Of a DNA stretch of 64,000 nt, positions 18,047 to 28,571 are shown piece by piece. The translations under genes were made by a program, and so were the position numbers. How positions within the stretch are numbered: the first letter of the stretch is position 1; every line of letters starts with the position of its first letter. The notes beneath the pieces are model-generated. The model was not told the DNA's origin and did not search any database. It worked only from the letters and a program-made list of their open reading frames with translations. The DNA comes from JAJPJE01 sp963724985. GTDB lineage: Bacteria; Acidobacteriota; Terriglobia; Terriglobales; Acidobacteriaceae. The stretch covers positions 62,001 to 126,000 of the forward strand of contig CAVRWV010000015.1 in the NCBI GenBank assembly GCA_963724985.1, in the 5' to 3' direction.

Positions 18047-18838
18047 TTGTTTGAAGTGCAGAAGTATCCGAAGAACTGGAAAGAGATGTCAGTCGACATG
18101 CGACTGATGTTCTTCTACCACGCGGTGGTCATGGTTCTGTTTGTGGCTGGCGGAAGGCTGACCATACGGCAAGAGCTTCTGGTCGCTGGTACGGTTGCCG
18201 CCGTGATTGTGTTCATATCTCGACATTACCGGCAAGCCAAGCGCTGGAGATGGCCGGGGGTAAAGCCGCTCGATATTCTTTATGCGCTTGGGTCAGTCGT
18301 TTTCATTTCTTTCTTCTTGTACTCAGCAACTCCGCTCTTTCCACCCAATAACAACCACGCTTTGCCTTGGTATCTAGCGGGGTTCGGTATAGGTGTTTTC
18401 GGCATTCTGCAAGCGCTGAAAATTGTGGATGCTTCTGAGGTTGAGTTCATCAGCCACTGCATGGTGATTGATCAATATGGACGGGAACTAGAACCCGGGG
18501 TGGCAACGGCTCCCCCACAAATAACTGGTCCGGCGTGGAAGCGCACGGCTAAGGTCGTGTACACCGTTGTGTTCATGTTGGTGTGGGTCGCAGGGGTGGC
18601 GTCGTTCTATTTATCCGGGACCGCTTTCAAGAATGGTTCACCCGAACCGACGGCGACTCAAACCCGACCTCTGACCGATCATGGGAAGACTGTCTACGTG
18701 ACCCCTACGGAAAAACAACGGGTGGATGAATTGCAATTGGCCATGTGGATCGGGATACCCGTCGTCCTACTGGGCGGAGTAGTGCTGCATTTTCTGCTCG
18801 GGGTGAAAGTGTTCGGAGGGAACTCCGGCGGCTCCTGA
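18047..18838 (+). CDS. Hypothetical membrane protein (TTG start)
   Basis: The 263-residue product has about six hydrophobic segments (LMFFYHAVVMVLFVAGG, LLVAGTVAAVIVFI, ILYALGSVVFISFFLYSA, WYLAGFGIGVFGILQAL, VVYTVVFMLVWVAGVASFYL and IGIPVVLLGGVVLHFLLG). I do not recognise the family. The frame begins with TTG at 18047, shortly after a GAGTGAGG stretch; the first in-frame ATG (MSVDMRLMFF) would remove 14 residues. It follows the SEC-C gene by 56 bases in the same direction and may be cotranscribed. Confidence 0.6.
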   Translation: MFEVQKYPKNWKEMSVDMRLMFFYHAVVMVLFVAGGRLTIRQELLVAGTVAAVIVFISRHYRQAKRWRWPGVKPLDILYALGSVVFISFFLYSATPLFPPNNNHALPWYLAGFGIGVFGILQALKIVDASEVEFISHCMVIDQYGRELEPGVATAPPQITGPAWKRTAKVVYTVVFMLVWVAGVASFYLSGTAFKNGSPEPTATQTRPLTDHGKTVYVTPTEKQRVDELQLAMWIGIPVVLLGGVVLHFLLGVKVFGGNSGGS

Positions 18839-19124
18839 GAAACTTGGGCGGGTCGTTTTCAAACGCCAGGTCTCTCGGCTCGGAGAGAGTCTGTATCGCG
18901 CTTCCTTCGACTTCGCTCAGGATTTCCCTTCGACTCCGCTCAGGATTTCCCTTCGACTCCGCTCAGGGCAGGCTTCGCGGGCTCGGACGCCCGCTAAACG
19001 CCTCAACCTCGCTCGAAATGACAGACCTGCAGACCCGCGTTCCGTCCTTTTGGTAACGTGGGGCTGTTTGCAATCAATCGAGGTTTCTCCGGAGTACAAT
19101 TTCCTCGACTTACAGGAGTTTCCT
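18839..19124. repeat. Dispersed repeats: R1/R2-like halves with tandem CHPERSEG units
   Basis: No gene is seen. Bases 18868-18900 resemble the end of repeat R1/R2 (AGGTCTCTCGGCTCGGAG). Then TTCGACTCCGCTCAGGATT-type units are repeated two to three times up to 18968, and 19008-19022 (CTCGCTCGAAATGACAG) closes the element in inverse orientation. Confidence 0.6.
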
Positions 19125-19580
19125 CTGAAACTAGCTGAAGCTTTGGCTGAGCGCAGCGACGCTCAGAATCGTATCTCCGAACTGAACAAGCGCATCGCGC
19201 GATGCGCCCGCGTACAGGAAGGCGAAAAGCCTCCCGAGGACCCGCAGGAACTACTGGCCGAGTTGGATCGGTTGTATGCACGTGTGCTCGAACTGGTGCA
19301 GGCGATCAACCGCACCAATTCCCGAACCGTGTTCGACGCCAAACTTTCCATCTCCGATGCGATCGCCGAACGCGATGTGGTTGGCAAAAAGCGTGACCAG
19401 CTCGCCGCGCTGGCGGAGGCCGCTTCCACCCGGCAGGATCGCTATTCAAAATCCGAAGTGAAGTTTGTCGCGACGCTGCCGATCGGCGATCTGCAGAAGC
19501 AGGCCGACCAGTTGTCGAAGCGCTTTCGTGAACTTGATACTCGGATTCAGGAATTGAATTGGAAGACCGATCTGGTTTGA
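19125..19580 (+). CDS. DIP1984 family protein
   Basis: This is a helical coiled-coil protein of the DIP1984 family (about 150 residues), with the diagnostic opening KLAEALAERSDAQNRISELN, then EGEKPPEDPQELLAELDRL, INRTN, and ISDAIAERDVVGKKRDQLAA. The family function is unknown to me. The family's first residues coincide with a CTG codon at 19125, and an AGGAG lies six bases before it; ATG is not available nearby. TTG at 19050 would add 25 unrelated residues, so I prefer CTG, a rare start. A T-arm-like hairpin follows about 90 bases downstream. Confidence 0.8.
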   Translation: MKLAEALAERSDAQNRISELNKRIARCARVQEGEKPPEDPQELLAELDRLYARVLELVQAINRTNSRTVFDAKLSISDAIAERDVVGKKRDQLAALAEAASTRQDRYSKSEVKFVATLPIGDLQKQADQLSKRFRELDTRIQELNWKTDLV

Positions 19581-20097
19581 GGAGCAGTTGGTAGTCGCGT
19601 CAGTCGAGGCGAGCACAAGCCCTGCCAGGGGCAAAGCTGGCACTCACGGTGGCACCGAAGGGCCGGTGGCCAGCGGGTTCGAGTCCCGCACGTACAGCGT
19701 AGGCTCCGTACGGTCACAAACGTATCGAGTACAGAAGACAGTTACGACCGCGTGCTGATTGACTGATCCGGCGAGGGTGGGAACGGGGAAACCTCAAACC
19801 GGTGTCGCCCCTCCGGGGCTCGGTGGAATTTTTGGGGAAGCCTACCCGGGGCTCACGCCCCGGGCTATGCGTGTCGCCGCTACGCGGCTCGAGCAAATCG
19901 GTTCTCTGTAACACACAACCAAAACCGCGCGACAGGAATGTCCGCGCCACACAAGCAAGCCCGGGTAGTCGAGGTCGGCTGCCCCACGTGAGTTGTGGCA
20001 CGCAGCTGCAATCTGGCGACTGCGTGCTGATTACTGACTAGCTGACAGCTAGCCACTGCTTTCCAACCTGCTGCTGCCCATCTGCATCTACTCAAAA
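19581..20097. repeat. Spacer with tRNA-like hairpins and several dispersed repeats
   Basis: The first 130 bases hold a series of hairpins ending in a T-arm-like hairpin (separate entry). From 19800 to 19885 is a repeat rich in inverted pairs (TCGCCCCTCCGGGGCTCGG, CCCGGGGCTCACGCCCCGGG, GCCGCTACGCGGC). Bases 19925-19954 match the right end of the 158-bp palindromic element seen at 40619. Bases 19963-19984 form a nine-pair hairpin with two G-U pairs. Bases 20028-20058 are CTAGCTGACAGCTAG-type words. I see no gene. Confidence 0.6.
19586..19690 (+). ncRNA. Possible tRNA-like RNA downstream of DIP1984 gene
   Basis: GCGGG (19673-19677), loop TTCGAGT, and CCCGC (19685-19689) form a perfect tRNA T-arm: five pairs and a seven-base TTCRANY loop. 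AGTTGGTAG at 19586 resembles a D-loop. Between them GCTGGC pairs with GCCAGC around two small hairpins (CGGT-GGC-ACCG and GGCC-GGT-GGCC). No seven-pair acceptor stem or normal anticodon arm can be drawn, so it is not an ordinary tRNA. Confidence 0.35.
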
Positions 20098-20466
20098 ATG
20101 AATCTCAGGCTGGCGATTGCCGCAGGCGCGAATTTCTTCATCATTGCGGGGCTGATTCTCTACGGCTTCGGACTGTTTGCCGAGTATCACGAAAAAGGCA
20201 AGTGGGCGAAGAACATCACCGGGCTGCTGGCCGGACTCGGGATGATGACGCTCGCGCTGGCGCTGGTGTTGACGCCGCACAATGCCGAAATCATTGCCCG
20301 CATCGCGAAAACGAAAGCTTCGGTGGCGCTGGTCTGGATCAGCAGCGCGCTGTTGCTGGCGGCGATTGCGGCGTTCGGCGCGATCACGTATTCGCGTCCG
20401 ATACGCTTGTGGCATGAGCGCAAGATCGAGCGCGATTTGACGCGCGGGCTTCCGGACATCCCTTAA
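20098..20466 (+). CDS. Hypothetical membrane protein
   Basis: The 122-residue protein has three hydrophobic helices (AIAAGANFFIIAGLILYGFG, ITGLLAGLGMMTLALALVL and ASVALVWISSALLLAAIAAF) and a basic C-terminal tail. No family is recognised. It is followed after about 150 bases by the Nramp transporter in the same direction, but the gap argues for separate control. Confidence 0.55.
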   Translation: MNLRLAIAAGANFFIIAGLILYGFGLFAEYHEKGKWAKNITGLLAGLGMMTLALALVLTPHNAEIIARIAKTKASVALVWISSALLLAAIAAFGAITYSRPIRLWHERKIERDLTRGLPDIP

Positions 20467-20617
20467 ATTACGCCTTAACCCGCGCCTTAGTCCGCGTTCG
20501 TCGTAAGAATTCTGCTGAACCGGCGCAGCTGTTTCCAACCTGCAGCTTAGGTTTCGCGTCCTACATACACAGACGTGTCTGCCCCACGCCTGAAAACCCA
20601 AAACTGAAGACCACTTT

Positions 20618-21926
20618 GTGCCCGTGAACTTCCTCAAACGTGACACACCGCGAAAAGGCAGTCCCGCAGACCGTGGACGCGGGCGCGTCCTGGCGTTTCC
20701 GATCGACCAGAGTGATTCCGGAGCCAGCGGACTTTGGCGCAGGTTCTGGCAGGTCGGACCGGGAATCGTCAGCGGCTCGTCGAACCTCGATCCTTCAGCG
20801 GTAGTGACCGCGACCGTGATCGGCGCAGCGTATTCCTATTCGCTGCTGTGGGTTGTGGTGCTCTGCATTCCGTTTCTGTGGGCGCTGTTTTCGGTGACCG
20901 CGCGAATCGGCGTGGAGACGCGGCGCGGGCGTGCTCGACCTGGTGCGCGAGAGCTATGGGAAGCCGCTGGCGCTGGTCGGCGCCGGGATCACGATCATCA
21001 TTAATCTGTGCGTGGTGGTTGCCGACATGATGGCGGTGTCGGAGGCGTTCTCCATCATCCTCGGCGTGAACCGGCTTTACTTCGTGGCGGCGATCGCGTT
21101 CAGCGTGTGGTACATCCTCATCTTCCGCGACTATCGCAAGATCACGCTGGCGCTGGTGATCGTGTCGTTGCCGCTCTACATCTATGTTGCGTCGGCGATC
21201 ATTACGGGGCCGCCGATTGGCGAGCTGATCCGCAACATGTTTACCCCGCACTTCGGGACCAACTCGCAGATGATCCAGGGGATTGTCGCGCTGTTCGGGT
21301 CATTCCTTACGCCGTATATCGTGCTGTGGCAGACGAGCTCGAGGACCGATCCGGAGCACGAACCGCACCGCTTCGACGCGTACGCCGCGACGCTGGTGAC
21401 GGCGATGCTGGCGATCTCGGTGATGATTGCGTCGGCGAGCGTGTTGCATCTGGCGCATCCGACGGACATGACGGCGCGACAGGCGGCCGAGGCGCTGCGT
21501 CCGGTGGTCGGCGATCTCGGGCCAGTGCTGTTCTCCATCGGCATTATCGGATCGGGGCTGGTGGCGATTCCGGTGCTGGTGGCCTCGATGTGCTACGACC
21601 TCGCGCAAGCAATGGGCTGGCGCTACGGGCTGAGCGAACATCCGTGGGAAGCGAAGAGCTTCTACCTGCTGATTTCGGCGGCGATGCTGGTGGCGGGGCT
21701 GCTGAACTTCATACATATGAATCCGGTGAAAGCGCTGTACTGGTCGATGATCCTGGCCGGAATTCTGACGATACCGATCTTCCTCTTTATTCTGATCATC
21801 TCGAATGACCGCAGGGTGATGCGCACGACCAATACGCGTCTGCAGAACTTCTGGGTGGGAGCGGCTACGGGCGGAGCGGCCGCAGCGACGATCATCTATC
21901 TGTGGATGCAAGTGTTCGGAAGCTGA
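20618..21926 (+). pseudogene. Nramp-family divalent metal transporter, one frameshift
   Basis: The locus encodes an Nramp/MntH-type transporter that brings Mn2+ or Fe2+ into the cell with protons. The metal-binding helix 1 is in the first frame: GPGIVSGSSNLDPSAVVTAT, where the canonical D-P-G is D-P-S. The rest is in the second frame: VLDLVRESYGKPLALVGAGI, MMAVSEAFSIILG, FLTPYIVLWQTSS, and seven further membrane helices. The frame changes at about 20930, in a GGCGCGGGCG stretch. The total of about 436 residues is normal. The start is GTG at 20618. Loss of the usual DPGN asparagine suggests a diverged, Nramp-related subgroup. Confidence 0.85.
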
Positions 21927-22028
21927 CGAATCGGGGAAACGGGGAAATGGTAATCGGGTAATCCGAAGACGAAGTTCCACGTTCGAGCCTGCGAGATCTC
22001 ACACCAAGCGGACAATTTCACGCATAGA

Positions 22029-22741
22029 ATGAGCGCCATGAAGATGGTTGTGTCAGCAGTCGCTGTTCTGCATGCTGGTGGGAGTGGTGTGCGCGCAGGA
22101 GAAGGCGGTTCCGCTTGGCGAGGAAGGTCATCATCAACTGGTGCTGGAGAACGGGTACACGCGCGTCTTTCATGTAGTGCTCGCTCCGAAGGAGTCGACG
22201 CTGATGCATCAGCACGATCGGGATTATGTGTACGTCATGATCGGGCCGTCGCAGGTGGAAGTCGTGAAGCCGGGAGCCGCGCCGACCGAGATGAAGCTCA
22301 ACGATGGCGACGTGAAGTTCACGAAAGCGCCTCTGGCGCATAAGGTGACGAATATCGGCGATACGCCGTTTGTGAATCTGACGATTGAAGTGAAGAAGGC
22401 GAGTACGAAGTCGGTGTGCGGGGCGAGTTGGGCGGGAGTGGAGGCGACGGGCAAGTGCTACGATCGATGTGAAGGGTATTCCTGTGAGAGTCAAATGCTG
22501 CTCACGGATGCGGTGCAAGCAAACACCTGACGACGCGCCGAGCGGTGGCTCGGTCGGTGTCGGACCGAAGCAGAATCCTAGTCTGCTTGTTGCTCTTCAG
22601 GAAGTGGAGGTGACAACCGGCGTAAAGAAGGTGAAGCTGCAGCCCGGTGAAGTGACTTGGATTCCAGCGAATGCCAAAGCGCAAGTCGCGGCCGCCGTTT
22701 CTGCGGGACGAAGCCATTGGGTTGTTATGAGTTTCGAATAG
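22029..22741 (+). pseudogene. Exported cupin-domain protein, at least two frameshifts
   Basis: The protein is a small secreted cupin. A signal peptide begins at ATG 22029 or 22038 and continues in a second frame (LFCMLVGVVCAQ). The first cupin motif is seen as STLMHQHDRDYVYVMIG, and the second half lies in a third frame (LQPGEVTWIPANAKAQVAAA, RSHWVVMSFE). Frame changes fall near 22055 and near 22470-22540. The active-site histidines are partly present. The substrate is unknown. Confidence 0.6.
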
Positions 22742-22937
22742 CAGCTTGGTTTGAGAATGTACTGTGGGAGGATTGCCGCAAGATGCGCGGCTACTTCTCT
22801 GGATCTTTAATTACTAAATCACCAAATCCTCCGATTACCAATTGCTTGCTTCGGTGACCGCAATCACTGCAATCCCCAATCGCCAGTGCTAGCGTGGGCG
22901 TAGTTAAGGGATCTGACCTGCCTGTTGGAGGTGTCCC

Positions 22938-23862
22938 ATGAGTGCTGCCCATACTGCGCCGCTCACGCCTTCCCTCGAAGTAACTCTCAAAAACATACTG
23001 GTGACCACTGACTTTTCTGCCTGCTCTGAGGCTGCGGTGAAAATCGCCGCGTCGTTGGCTCGCCAGCATCAATCGCAACTTATTCTGCTGCACACGATCG
23101 AATTCGATCCGATGCTGCCCAATCCGGTGGCGCCGACCACAATGGAATGCGAGCACGAGCAGGAACTCACCGAACAAGCGATGCAGAAGATTCGCAAGCT
23201 CGCCTGCTCTGGCTGGGCTGCAGGTAAAAACACTTACCGCAGCGGGGGATGTGCTGGCAGTCGCACGCCGTCTCGTTTCCGAAGAGCACATAGACCTGGT
23301 AGTGGTGGGAACGCATGGCAGAACCGGCTTCCGCAAGTTGTTGATGGGATCGGTGGCCGAAGAAGCGGAGCGGCTGCTTTGCTGCCCGGTGCTGACCGTT
23401 GGTCCGAGCGTGGATCCTGAAACGCTCACGCATGGCCAATTCCGCTCGATCCTCTATGCGACCGATTTCTCCACCGGCTCGCAGCACGCACTCACGTATG
23501 CAGTTTCATTCGCGCGCGAAAGCGGAACCCAATTGCATATGCTGCACGTGATGCCGGAGGAGATGGTGACGGCGTTCTATCTGCACGATGAGATGGAGCA
23601 CAACTGCAAGCAGCGACTGGCGCGGATGATTCCGCCAGGACTCCTGCCGACATCGCCGGATGTCATCGTCGCCACGGGAATGCCTCCGGAGGAAATCGTG
23701 AAGCAGGCTACACTCACGGCTGCAGATCTGATCGTGATGGGCATTCATGCTGCGAGTTGGACGGGAGCACATGCTTCCGCGCATATTCCGTGGTCAGTGG
23801 CGAATGCCGTTGTGGCGAATGCGCCTTGTCCGGTGCTGACGGTTTGCGGCAAGGCTGTTTAA
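22938..23862 (+). pseudogene. Tandem universal stress protein (UspA), one frameshift
   Basis: Two Usp domains are fused, about 308 residues in all. Domain 1 starts LKNILVTTDFSACSEAAVKI and ends VVVGTHGRTGFRKLLMGSVA with the ATP-binding G-x2-G-x9-G pattern. Domain 2 begins RSILYATDFSTGSQHALTYA and ends VMGIHAASWTGAHASA, where the glycine pattern is weaker. The frame changes at about 23205-23245, between KIRKLACS and AAGDVLAVARRL. ATG at 22938 has GGAGG nine bases before it. It is likely a cytoplasmic stress protein. Confidence 0.85.
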
Positions 23863-23970
23863 GTTAACCCGGAACGGTGAGGGCATTTGGTTTTTCCCTG
23901 TGGGAGGACGGGGTGCCCTCCGCCGGGCTGGTACTGTTGGCGCGCAGAGGGAGTTTCTGCCCTGCGCCTT

Positions 23971-25379
23971 TCAACGCACGACTTCGACGGTCATCATCAT
24001 TCCTTTGTCTTCGTGCTTTCACGACGTGGCAATGGAAGACAAATCGTCCGACGCTTTCCGGGTTGGTGAAAGGAATGATCATCTTCGCCTCACCCGGCTT
24101 TCCGTTCCGCATCGGAGGCACGCTATAGGTGTCGCGCAACCCGTCGAACCGCGCTGCGAACGCCGTTCACTTCAGTAACCAGAAATCCAGTCTGGTGGAT
24201 GTGAAAGTCGTGATATTGGGAATCCGCATTGAGGATTGTCCATTCTTCGGTGTCGCCGAGCTTCACGGTCACATCGGTGCGGTTCTCATCGAAGACTTTG
24301 TCGTTGATGTAGAAAGCCGTTTTGTCGGCGCTTCGCGAGAACGTGAACGTTCGCCGGGTTCGTAATCGGACTGGAACGAACGGCATCGGCGTAGAGCTTT
24401 CCATTCGCGTGCGTCCTCTTGAACCTTCTTCTCTGCGGCGGCGATGTCTGCTGGCGGACCTTGTGAAATCACTGTTCCTAAATCAACCTCTGGAAGCAAT
24501 GGCGCTTTTTCGTCGAACTTGAACGCAACCGATCTGAGCGCATGGTTGCCGGCCTGCCCGCCAACTATGATCGCTGAAAATCTTTGCCCTGGTCCCAGGA
24601 TCACTTCGTCCATCCGAATCGGGCGTGGAACGAAGTAGCCGTCACGTCCAATGAGGTAGAACGGCATCCCCTCGATTTTTAATCGCAGGAACCGGTCCGC
24701 TCCGATGTTGCCGATTTGCCAGAACTGCGCTTCGCCCGGCCTTATGGGAATCGAAGGGCGCGACTACGCCGTTGACGGTGACCAGTTCCTGGTAATCCGC
24801 GCGGCCAATGGGATGGTGCTTAAGGAGCAGGATCCTCTCAGTGAGATTGCCAACCACGGGATATAGACGATCGCTGCCATCGATGAGGATTCCGCCGGAC
24901 ATGCCGCCGATGATCTGACGATCGACATCCCCATGCATGTGAGGATGAAACCAGAAAAGACCGACGTGTTTCTCCGGGATTCTGATTTCGTAATTGAAGC
25001 TTTCACCCGGCGCAATGTGAACGAATACATTGTCGCCATTCTTGAATGGAGATACATCGAGGCCGTGAAAGTGCAAATTTGTAGGCTCGGAGAGCTGATT
25101 GTGCAGGGTCACGGTTAACGTATCGCCAGATTGCAAGCGCCACACTGGAGGCAGGTATTCCCCGTTGTAGAGCATCCCCTCAAATTGGTGCCCCGCGATG
25201 GCGTAGTGCGCGGGAGCAGCGACCAGGTCGACGTGAAGCTTGCCGTTGTGACTGGAAAGCATCGTCGGATTAGCGAACTGCGTCGGATTAGCGAACGGCG
25301 TGCCGGGGCTGGCGGACTGCGCAACTGAGAAGGTGCAGACGACGATGACAAGGAGGAAAAGACTCAGGACTTTCGACAT
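23971..25379 (-). pseudogene. Multicopper oxidase, three or more frameshifts
   Basis: The locus encodes an exported multicopper oxidase (laccase/CueO-like) of about 470 residues. ATG at 25379 opens a signal peptide (MSKVLSLFLLVIVVCTFSVA). Copper ligands are seen in order: NLHFHGLDVSP, LFWFHPHMHGDVDRQI, then HDFHIHQTGFLV (H-x2-H-x-H), and RFVFHCHVV (H-C-H) with a final HEDKGMMMTVEVV read in another frame and ending at 23971. All four copper-binding motifs are intact although they fall in several frames, with shifts near 24660, 24390, 24140 and 24020. The substrate is not known; copper or phenolic oxidation is typical. Confidence 0.85.
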
Positions 25380-25530
25380 ATGTACTCCGACCCCGAATGG
25401 CTCCAATGAAGGGATGCGTGAAGCGAAGTTCCGGATGGGGAACATGATTCATCGTAATACCAATATTCTGTGTGTTTCAGGCTTCAACTTTGTTGCCATC
25501 GCGTGTGAATCGATTTAGCATTCGTGCCGT

Positions 25531-28056
25531 TTGCCGTCATTTTTGTTGCCAAGGTTGAACATGCGAACTATGCGACGTGCCGTTGCTGTCTGCGCTCTTC
25601 TACTGTTTGCTCTTCCGTTTATCGCCCAAACCAAGCCGACTCCCGCCGAGGTTGAAAAGCGGGTGGATGCGATCCTCAGCAAAATGACGCTCGAGGAGAA
25701 GATTGATTACATCGGCGGCACGCGCGACTTTTATGTGCGCGCAATGCCGAACCTGAATGTGCCGGAACTGAAGATGTCGGATGGTCCGATCGGCGTGCGC
25801 AACTACGGACCGTCGACGACCTATGCGGCAGGTATCGGACTGGCGGCGACATGGAATCCGGAGCTGGCGCAGCAGGTAGGCGCCGGCATCGGACGCGATG
25901 CGCGGGCGCGCGGCGTGCACTTCATGCTCGGACCGGGCGTGAATATCTATCGCGCTCCGATGAACGGGCGCAACTTCGAATACTTCGGGGAGGATCCGTT
26001 CCTGGCGTCGCGCATTGCCGTGGGTTACATCGAGGGCATGCAGGCGCAGGGCGTGAGCGCCACGATCAAGCACTACATGGGCAACAACTCCGAGTACGAC
26101 CGCCACAACACGAACTCGATCATCGACGAGCGCACCATGCGCGAGATCTACCTGCCGGTGTTCGAGGCCGCGGTGAAGGAAGCGCACGTGGGCTCGGTCA
26201 TGGATTCCTACAACCTGATCAACGGCCAGCACGCCACGCAAAACGACTTCCTCAATAACCAGATACTGAAAAAGGATTGGGGCTTCCAGGGCGTAGCGAT
26301 GTCCGATTGGGACGCGACCTACGATGGCGTCGCTGCCGCGAATGGCGGGCTCGATCTGGAAATGCCGTCGGGCAAGTTCATGAATCGTGAGACGCTGCTT
26401 CCCGCGGTGAAGTCCGGCAAAGTGAGCCAGGCAGTGATCGACGATAAAGTAAGACGCATTCTGCGGCTGGCGATCACGATGGGCTGGCTGGATCGCGATC
26501 AGACGGATCTGGCAATCTCGACCTACAACGGACAAAACGCGCAAGTGGCGCTCGCCGCCGCGCGTGAAGCCATGGTGCTGCTGAAGAACGAAGGCGGCGT
26601 GTTCCCGCTGGATAAATCGAAGATCAAATCGATCGCGGTGATTGGCCCGGACGCGTATCCCGGAGTGCCGGTCGGTGGCGGCTCGGCGCAGGTGGCGCCC
26701 TTCGCGACGGTCAGCTACCTCGAAGGAATCAGCAGCTACCTGGGACCTCAGGTCGCCGTGTACTACCGCCAAGGTGTGCCGCGCATTCAGGAGGTCATCG
26801 AGAACACCGACTACCCCGAAAAGCGGGTGACTGGGGCGGTGTGAAGGCCGAATACTTTGCCAACGCGAACTGGAGTGGCAAGCCGGCGGTGACGCGTCCC
26901 GAAGAGCATATCGAACTGGATCCTCGAGCCCACTTCACGATCACCAGCGGCCCGATGAGCGCGCGCTGGACGGGCACGATTCAGCCCGCGAAGTCCGGTG
27001 AATACAACCTCTACGTCGCGCGGTTCGGCGAGCAGAGCACATACAAGCTGATGCTCGATGGCAAACAGATTCTGCAGACGTCGAAAGCGGCCATCGATCA
27101 GCAGACGGTGAAGTTCGAAGCCGGCAAGCCGCACACAATCGTGCTGGAGTTCGTGAAGACCGATTACTGGGATGGCGTCGGGTTCGGCATGATCAAGGCG
27201 GACGAATTCGTCGATCCCGAGGCGAAGCAGATCGCGGCAAAAGCTGATGCCACGATCGTGCTGGCGGGATTCGATCCGACGACGGAGAGCGAAGGATCGG
27301 ACCGAACCTTCTCGTTGCCCTTCGGACAGGATGAGCTGATCCAGGCGGTAGCCGCGGCGAACAAGAAGACAGCCGTGGTGATCACCTCAGGCGGCGGCGT
27401 CGACATGGCGAAGTGGATCGACCAGGTGCCGGTGCTCATGGAAGCGTGGTATCCGGGACAGGAAGGCGGAACGGCGCTCGCGCAGCTGGCGTTCGGCGAC
27501 TACAGCCCGTCGGGCAAATTGCCGGCGAGCTTCGAGCGGCGCTGGGAAGATAACTCGAGCTACAAGAGCTACTACCCCAATGTGGCCGCCGATCCCAAAG
27601 GCGTGAAGTACACCGAAGGCGTGTTCGTCGGCTACCGGCACTTTGATAAAGATGGCGTGAAGCCGCTGTTCCCGTTTGGCTATGGGCTGTCGTATACGAC
27701 GTTCAAGTACAGCAATCTGTCGGTGACGCCTGCTGCATTCAAACAAGGTCAAGATGTAACCGTGTCATTCGACGTCACCAACACCGGCTCGCGCGAAGGC
27801 GCGGAAATTGGCCAGCTCTACGTCGGGGACAAACACGCAAGCGTGCCGCGTCCGGTGAAGGAGTTGAAGGGCTTCAGCAAAGTTGATCTGAAACCGGGCG
27901 AGACCAAGCACGTGACTTTGGCGCTGAATCCGCGAGCGTTCCAGTATTGGGACGAGAAGGGCAAGCAGTGGAAGGCGGATGCAGGCGACTTCGACGTGCT
28001 GGTGGGACCGTCATCGGCGGATATTGCGTTGACCGGGCAAGGCAACGCTGCAGTAG
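25531..28056 (+). pseudogene. Glycoside hydrolase family 3 beta-glucosidase with PA14 domain, frameshifted
   Basis: This is a large exported beta-glucosidase-type enzyme of about 840 residues. A signal peptide lies at MRRAVAVCALLLFALPFIAQ (ATG 25561 or 25570 likely). The GH3 N domain carries KMSDGPIGVRNYGP, LGPGVNIYRAPMNGRNFEYF, TIKHYMGNNSE and the nucleophile motif AMSDWDATYDG. The C domain begins MVLLKNEGGVFPLDKSK. A PA14 sugar-binding insert follows (VKAEYFANANWSG to about 27200), then ITSGGGVDMAKW, and a fibronectin III-like end (VSFDVTNTGSREGAEIGQLY). The frame changes at about 26830, inside a run of C, A and G homopolymers. A second shift near 28040 would restore the typical ending LTGQATLQ and stop at 28056. 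Confidence 0.9.
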
Positions 28057-28075
28057 ATCGAAGTGCGATGGAGTG

Positions 28076-28107
28076 CAGGGGGCGGCGCGAGGCTGCCCCT
28101 TTTTCTT
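28076..28107 (+). terminator. Putative rho-independent terminator after beta-glucosidase
   Basis: GGGG-CGGC pairs with GCTG-CCCC (one bulged G, loop GCGAG), and TTTTTCTT follows. It lies inside the over-read tail of the frameshifted beta-glucosidase frame, which supports the earlier stop at 28056. Confidence 0.6.
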
Positions 28108-28120
28108 AAGACAATGCACT

Positions 28121-28139
28121 GTACTAGCTGTTATAGTAC
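28121..28139. promoter_or_regulatory. Candidate GntR/YtrA operator
   Basis: GTACTA (28121-28126) and TAGTAC (28134-28139) form a perfect six-base inverted repeat with a seven-base spacer, 12 bases before the regulator start. YtrA-type regulators usually bind such a site over their own promoter. TATAGT within it may be the -10 box. Confidence 0.5.
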
Positions 28140-28151
28140 GCGCAAGCTTCT

Positions 28152-28568
28152 ATGATTCCGTTTCGCGTTACATTTTCGCCGGGGAGTCTCGCTCCACGAG
28201 CAGATCGTATATGCGGCCAAGAAGGCAATGATCTCCGGGCAGCTTCGCCCGGGGACGCATTTCCGTCGGTGCGAGTTCTCAGCCGGGAACTGAAGATCAA
28301 TCCCAATACCGCTCACAAAGTGATTGCCAGCCTGATTGCGGCCGGGCTGCTGGAGACGCGTCCGGGCATTGGCACGGTGGTGCCGACATTGCCGGAAGCG
28401 CGGCAGTACCGAGCGAACCCAATTGCTCGGACATGAGATTGAAGCAACTGGTGGTGGAAGCGAAGAAACTTGGGAATTGACCTGCAGGAAGTGATTGAGT
28501 CCATTTCAGCGCATTGGAAGCGGCTTGCTGCCGGAGCACGAACGGGAACCAGATCGGGGAGGGCGTAG
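28152..28568 (+). pseudogene. GntR family transcriptional regulator (YtrA type), frameshifted
   Basis: The pieces join to a protein of about 138 residues. The N-terminal GntR winged helix is seen as AMISGQLRPG in one frame and FPSVRVLSRELKINPNTAHK in the next, with VIASLIAAGLLETRPGIGTV. A short C-terminal helix (EIEQLVVEAKKLGI, LQEVIESISAHWKR) lies in another frame. That short tail is typical of the YtrA subfamily, which represses ABC transporter operons. It is followed after three bases by the ATPase gene. The shifts are near 28190 and 28435. Confidence 0.75.
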
Positions 28569-28571
28569 CGG

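Noticed and set aside
19673..19689. Ordinary tRNA gene
   Set aside because: Only the T-arm is perfect; no acceptor stem or anticodon arm fits at the right distance.
20467..20617. Manganese riboswitch upstream of the Nramp gene
   Set aside because: I could not find the yybP-ykoY core motifs in this short stretch.
26820..26850. Programmed frameshift in the GH3 beta-glucosidase
   Set aside because: No slippery heptamer or downstream structure stands out, and many other genes nearby are broken in the same way near homopolymers.
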